Positions 59,857 to 64,000 of a stretch of DNA of 64,000 nt are shown here, piece after piece (position 1 is the stretch's first letter; each line of letters begins with the position of its first letter). The translations under genes were made by a program, and so were the position numbers. Source of the DNA: Albifimbria verrucaria (taxonomy: Eukaryota; Ascomycota; Sordariomycetes; Hypocreales; Stachybotryaceae); NCBI GenBank assembly GCA_020081605.1, contig JAHREC010000013.1, forward strand, positions 7,235,399 to 7,299,398, given 5' to 3'. The notes beneath the pieces are model-generated. The model ran no database searches and was not told where the DNA came from. It was given only the letters and a program-made list of their open reading frames with translations.

Positions 59857-60605
59857 CTATTCACAAGAGATGAATATAGGTAGCCTAAAGAAAAGATTAA
59901 GATTTAAAGTTCATAGAAATATTCAGAATCGTAGAGCTTACATATTTAAATATATATTATAAAGTATGGCTGCTATTTATGAATTCTTAATACTGATGGG
60001 AGAATTGTTCGTTGGTTAGAAAACACCAGACTGTAAATCGCCGTTTTTGTTCGGTGGCTTGCTGCGCCCTGATTACTACAGGGGTGTTAGAGCGTATCTT
60101 GCGCTGTTTGGAATCCTGTAACATATGCTTACCAACAAACCCACGCTTCTCAGCCTCATGATCCAGACAAGCCCCAGGAATTGGGGGCATGTCGGAGCAA
60201 TCATATCTCGTACACGGAGCTGCGTATCATAAAACCGATGCTTCTCGCACACGCTGACAGCGGACCTTATTCTAACCGCATATCCCACAAGCTTCTGGAT
60301 ACTATTTATATGTTCCAGACCCCATCATCATACGAATCATTCACCGCATGACTTGTATATGGGGTCTGCGGCCAACTCAAGACGGAGAAGCCACAAGCCA
60401 CCAACAAAGATGCTAAAAAGGGGAAAAGAATAAGCTGATAAGCGTTTGGTTCTGGATGGAGTAAGGTTAGCAATAAACTAACAGATAATTAATAGCTTAA
60501 AAGGGGACTGTATTTCCGCCATTATAATATAATAATATAATATTCGACTCCACGATATAAGAACGCTAGAAATCCTGCAATATTAACCAGCCTTTCTTAC
60601 TATTG
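59857..60605. other. Intergenic, no gene recognised
   Basis: Upstream regions of the secreted protein (-) and the next gene (+). AT-rich around 60480-60600. Confidence 0.4.
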
Positions 60606-60609
60606 CATT

Positions 60610-61834
60610 ATGAGAGTATCGATTATTATCTTATGCTGGGCCCTTGTGCCAGATTATACTCTTGCTTCTATTCTTCAACCCCTGTCTAATGGCACTACAT
60701 ATAAGTCCATTTCCTCAGAGGAAATGTGGCGAAAATAGGTACAGTAAGGGTGCAGCTATTGGTATGTCTTGTTAAACTGGCATTCGTGAGGACCCTGTTA
60801 ATATATAGTAATATAGATATATTGGAGTCAAATACCACTCTCTCCGTTCAGAATCGGCCACGAAGTCGATTCGATTTTGGAATGCATGGCCAATCAACAT
60901 TGAAGTGGTGGCCGGAACCCCAGGCATGGGCTTTGGACTTTGGGAACTCGTTACATCTTGTCGGGCATACGCTAAGTCCGAAGATGTCGAGCAGAATAGG
61001 TACTCATGCATTAAGGGTGCAGTATTCACGGTTCTGGCAGCTCTAGCCCTAAGAAGGGGTTATGGCGAGATGTCGATCGCCCTTGCCAAAAGCCTTGATA
61101 CAAAAGCTAGGGTAACGGCAGGCGAATTACTTGGCGAGCTCGTGGAGATGCATGATTGGAACCTTGGGCCCAATGTAAGGAACCCCAATGAATTCCCGCG
61201 ATCCGTTAAACTCCATCGTCGAATGGAGGATATTTTAACGCAGCAACTTGGCCATGAAGTTCGGCATATTGGCATGTGGAACGAACCAAAGCTTAACCCA
61301 CTCTCGAAGCGACAAGAGAAGCAACACCCAGTCTTTGCACTTCAACATGGCAGTCAAGACCTCCATATCGCAATCATGGATATCGATCCAATCACTATGG
61401 AAAGACGTGTTAAATTAGGCTACGGCCCTGGACCACGAACAAAACTTAACGAGAGACGCCTTCAGAGCCGTGACGGGGTTGAGAAGATATATAATCAGCA
61501 ATACTTCGACAGTGGCGGCCTGGATGCCAAGGCGATGATGAACAGCGAGATTAACGATCTGCCGGAGTTTAGCTATAAGAACTTAAGGTGGTTGTACGAT
61601 GAAGTAGCTTGTTCTATCGAGATCCCTAGCGAGAACAGCGACTACAAAGGGTTTCAGTGGAATATACTGGATTACTATAATCGTTTAATTATGGCCCAAG
61701 GAGCTATTGCTGCGTTCGGGCCCTCAAAGGAGCAGGAATCAATCATAGGGTGGATTACTTATGGGTTCAACCTGAAATATCACGAGCAATGTATGGTCGG
61801 CGATGAATGGGGGCACCAGGTTCCATCTCGATAA
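60610..61834 (+). CDS. Putative secreted protein of unknown family, 5' splice uncertain
   Basis: A signal-peptide-like first exon (MRVSIIILCWALVPDYTLAS) starts at 60610 and reads to SSEEMWRK. An intron in 60739-60818 probably joins it to the main reading frame, which runs open from about 60820. That frame passes through SIRFWNAWPINIEVVAGTPG to a stop at 61834. The body, about 330 residues, includes AALALRRGYGEMSIALAKSL, RRMEDILTQQLGHEVRHIGM, EFSYKNLRWLYDEVACSIEI and a C-terminal GDEWGHQVPSR. No catalytic motif I know. The long intact body argues for a real gene; the exact first splice cannot be fixed and one base may be wrong near the AAAA run at 60734. Confidence 0.6.
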
Positions 61835-62810
61835 ATATCTTCATAATCAATATAGCATAAGCCGAAGAGAGGATAACTATAGCTATTACCTTTGACATAG
61901 AAATATAATAGGCACAGCGACAAAGATACAAATCCCTAAGGCACCTAATAAAAGACGGCCTGCTTCAAAAGACTCAGGCCGCCCCAGCCCACGACCATAT
62001 AATTTAGGTAGATAGGATAGGCCTTCCAGATATTCATCCCCTGCATGAATATAATTGAGCTCCAGCACCGAATAGCTTGAGCCCGGGTGGGAAGCCCCAA
62101 ACACTCGTCAGATTGAGTTCGAGCGTCAAGGTCTAGGGTACTGATCAGCTACTTCCCAGGCGAATGGGACCAATTAGGGCACTAAGACTCACTTGTCTCT
62201 GTAGAGTGGGCATGTTTTGACGCCATTCTATGAATTGACGATGGATATATAAAAGAATATAATTTTAATGGTTTCTATAGTGAAGTGAACTCTTGAGCAT
62301 TATGTTTAAGCTGATTAGGCCGAAGGTGCTATTCGGATGGGAGCCAACGGGCGGCATGATGAGAAAGTTGGTAAAGGGGCTGATGCATTAATTTATAGCG
62401 ATCTATGGATTGACGTCCTGCGGCTTAGGTTACACAGCCTCAACAGGGGCTTTGGGGGTGATAACCAACAGGCTGTTGGTTCGTAGGAGGATACAGCAGG
62501 ATAACCTGTGCTGGCGTTAGGCAGGAAAACGTGGGATGGATCAACTTAACGTCCGGTGGCCGATTTGCAGGATCAGGGTTATCGGCAGATTAGTCATGGT
62601 CCTATGGCCAGCGCTAACCGCTACGTTGTCGAACCGCTAACCGCCAACCTTAAAGCGTGAGGAAAGAGCAGCTATTAAGGTTACTCTGGTTAAAATGGCA
62701 GGTATACAAGGCATAGGGTGAAATAGTATTCTAACAGCTATCGGTAAGTGCTAGTTATGAGTGAAAAGGTTGATAGAAGCGAGCAGACCAAGCATATAGG
62801 GTAGGTAAAT
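61835..62810. other. Subtelomeric spacer
   Basis: No confident gene. A 72-codon minus-strand ORF (61886-62104) ends in one membrane-like segment (LLLGALGICIFVAVPIIFL) and could be a last exon, but has no other support. Confidence 0.4.
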
Positions 62811-62815
62811 TTCTG

Positions 62816-62842
62816 ACCCTGACCCTAACCCTAACCCTGACC
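62816..62842 (-). repeat. Interstitial telomeric tract (CCCTAA orientation)
   Basis: About four imperfect CCCTRA units (CCCTGACCCTAACCCTAACC) in the orientation opposite to the terminal array, 1.06 kb inside it. Confidence 0.85.
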
Positions 62843-63203
62843 TTGAGGATCTTTGGCCCTAGGGTCTGCAGAAGAAGTTTGGTTAAGGGTACAAAGAACA
62901 GGGTTGAAGGCCGAGGTGGGCCAGGGTTACTAGCTAAGGTTCTTGTTAGACTGAAAAGACGAAGAGTTTAAGAGAAGGTGGGTTAAGTTCTCTAATCACT
63001 GAGGAAGGAGGAGTTGTAGGAAGTTGTAGGAAGTTTTTCACAAGCTACTTTTTGCTGTCTGTTGTCTGTTGTCTGTTGTCTGCGGTTGAGTCTCCTAGTG
63101 TCACGCTGCCCTAGCTTGTCTAAGCGCTTCTCCCAGTTGCTTGTTGGTGCCTGTTTGTTCTCGCTATCTAGTCGCTGTTTTCTACTCTTTCTTGTCTATC
63201 TTC

Positions 63204-63323
63204 TGTTCTCTGCTCTGTTCTCTGCTCTGTTCTCTGCTCTGTTCTCTGCTCTGTTCTCTGCTCTGTTCTCTGCTCTGTTCTCTGCTCTGTTCTCTGCTCT
63301 GTTCTCTGCTCTGTTCTCTGCTC
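63204..63323. repeat. 12-bp minisatellite, ten perfect units
   Basis: TGTTCTCTGCTC is repeated exactly ten times. Because 12 is a multiple of three, every frame reads through it and gives spurious FSAL-type or SLLC-type tetrapeptide ORFs. The identity of the copies indicates recent expansion. Confidence 0.95.
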
Positions 63324-63847
63324 TTTGTTCTTTACCTCCCGCTTTAGCCTGTTAACCTTTTCCCACCAGTCCTTTCTGTTCTAGATCGGTTGTCTGTTGT
63401 CGTCGCCTGCAACCTGCTTAGCTTTCTTTTCCGTTTGCTCTTTCTAAGTTGCTACTGTCCGCCAGGTGTGGTTGGCCATCTGCCGTCTGCTTTTTGCTTC
63501 AGGGTCTTTACTAAGCACTCTCGGCCTCTGCTGGTTACTACTTTGCTAGTCACTGGTTTCCACTTGTTTGAAGCCTAGAACCTTAAGGCTACCTGATCTT
63601 TCCTACCTGGGTGGTCTCCACTACGCGCTTACAAGTAACCGACTGTTTGCGTCTTTGCTTTTCGGTCTCCACTCGTTACCCTCTGGCGGTCCCTTGTTGC
63701 TGGTCGTTTAAGAAGGCCGAAGCCTACGACTTCTTACAAGGGCGAGAAGCAAACAACAGACAGTTAAAGGCGGCTACTAAACGGCAAAAAGCGGAAAAGT
63801 AGCGTGAAGAGAGTAGAAAGGGTGAAACTGCAGGCCTAATCTTGGCC
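63324..63847. other. Subtelomeric spacer, no gene recognised
   Basis: Pyrimidine-rich on the plus strand, with many TGTC/CTTG words. A short ORF ending in a Lys-rich helix (63611-63802) has no identifiable family. Confidence 0.4.
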
Positions 63848-63890
63848 TTAACCCTACGCGTAACCCTACCCGTAGCCTTAGCCCTAACCC
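63848..63890 (-). repeat. Degenerate CCCTAA-type tract next to the telomere
   Basis: Imperfect units (ACCCTACGCGTAACCCTACC, then AGCCCTAACCC) in inverse orientation immediately before the terminal TTAGGG array. Confidence 0.8.
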
Positions 63891-63898
63891 AACGGAAA

Positions 63899-64000
63899 TT
63901 AGGGTTAGGGTTAGGGTTAGGGTTAGGGTTAGGGTTAGGAGTTAGGGTTAGGAGTTAGGGTTAGGGTTAGGGTTAGGGTTAGGGTTAGGGTTAGGGTTAG
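63899..64000 (+). repeat. Telomere, (TTAGGG)n with two TTAGGAG variants
   Basis: About 17 TTAGGG units run to the right edge, interrupted twice by one inserted base pair giving GTTAGGAGTTAGGG near 63937-63957. This is the G-rich strand running 5' to 3' outward, as expected for a right chromosome end. Confidence 0.97.

Noticed and set aside
63062..63355. ORFs with FSAL or SLLC tetrapeptide repeats
   Set aside because: Purely the translation of the 12-bp minisatellite, which is open in every frame.

Overview
This 64 kb window is the end of a chromosome arm of a filamentous ascomycete (Pezizomycotina). It finishes at the right edge in a TTAGGG telomere array. Genes carry short GT-AG introns (about 48-100 nt). 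Several families are typically fungal: a HET-domain protein, a fungal bZIP, a DHA1 drug/polyamine MFS, a cutinase, a UstYa-like oxidase, a GT32 and a fungal GT31. Gene-bearing DNA alternates sharply with nearly pure A+T blocks at about 1-720, 20.6-21.1 kb, 31.45-35.1 kb and 41.2-45 kb. These look like repeats destroyed by repeat-induced point mutation (RIP). The species cannot be fixed from sequence alone; a Sordariomycete-type genome is a reasonable guess.

Layout, left to right. An AT block; a GMC oxidoreductase (-); a long empty stretch; an SDR reductase pseudogene (+); another empty stretch; a divergent MFS transporter (-) / bZIP factor (+) pair; a GT32-like glycosyltransferase (-); a truncated thiolase (+); an intact quinone-oxidoreductase-like MDR enzyme (-); a protein-arginine-deiminase (+); a small broken gene near 27 kb; a HET gene and a small unknown gene (both -); a 3.6 kb AT block. 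A GNAT acetyltransferase remnant then sits at the edge of that block. Next comes what I consider the main discovery: a divergent two-gene RiPP locus at 36.2-38.6 kb. It holds a secreted precursor with four exact 15-residue repeats and a UstYa-type (DUF3328) oxidase. A cutinase (-) follows, then the second large AT block ending in a degenerate TTACCCTA/TAGCCCTA satellite and microsatellites.

The telomere-proximal 19 kb is richer in intact genes. A two-gene module of unknown function occupies 46.1-52.8 kb. Its first protein has a DGQHR (DndB/ParB-like) motif, and copies of an 18-bp GC palindrome lie upstream and downstream of that gene. After it come an intact GT31, two small secreted proteins, an RNase H gene, two unknown genes, a 12-bp minisatellite, an interstitial telomeric tract and the telomere.

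A caution applies to every 'broken' gene. Almost every frameshift I could place is a 1-nt change, nearly always a loss, in or beside a homopolymer run. Flanking reading frames and splice sites are otherwise perfect. This pattern fits homopolymer errors in the assembly at least as well as true pseudogenes. Four in-frame stop codons (SDR, 27 kb gene, RNase H, 58.5 kb gene) are not explained this way and look like genuine decay.
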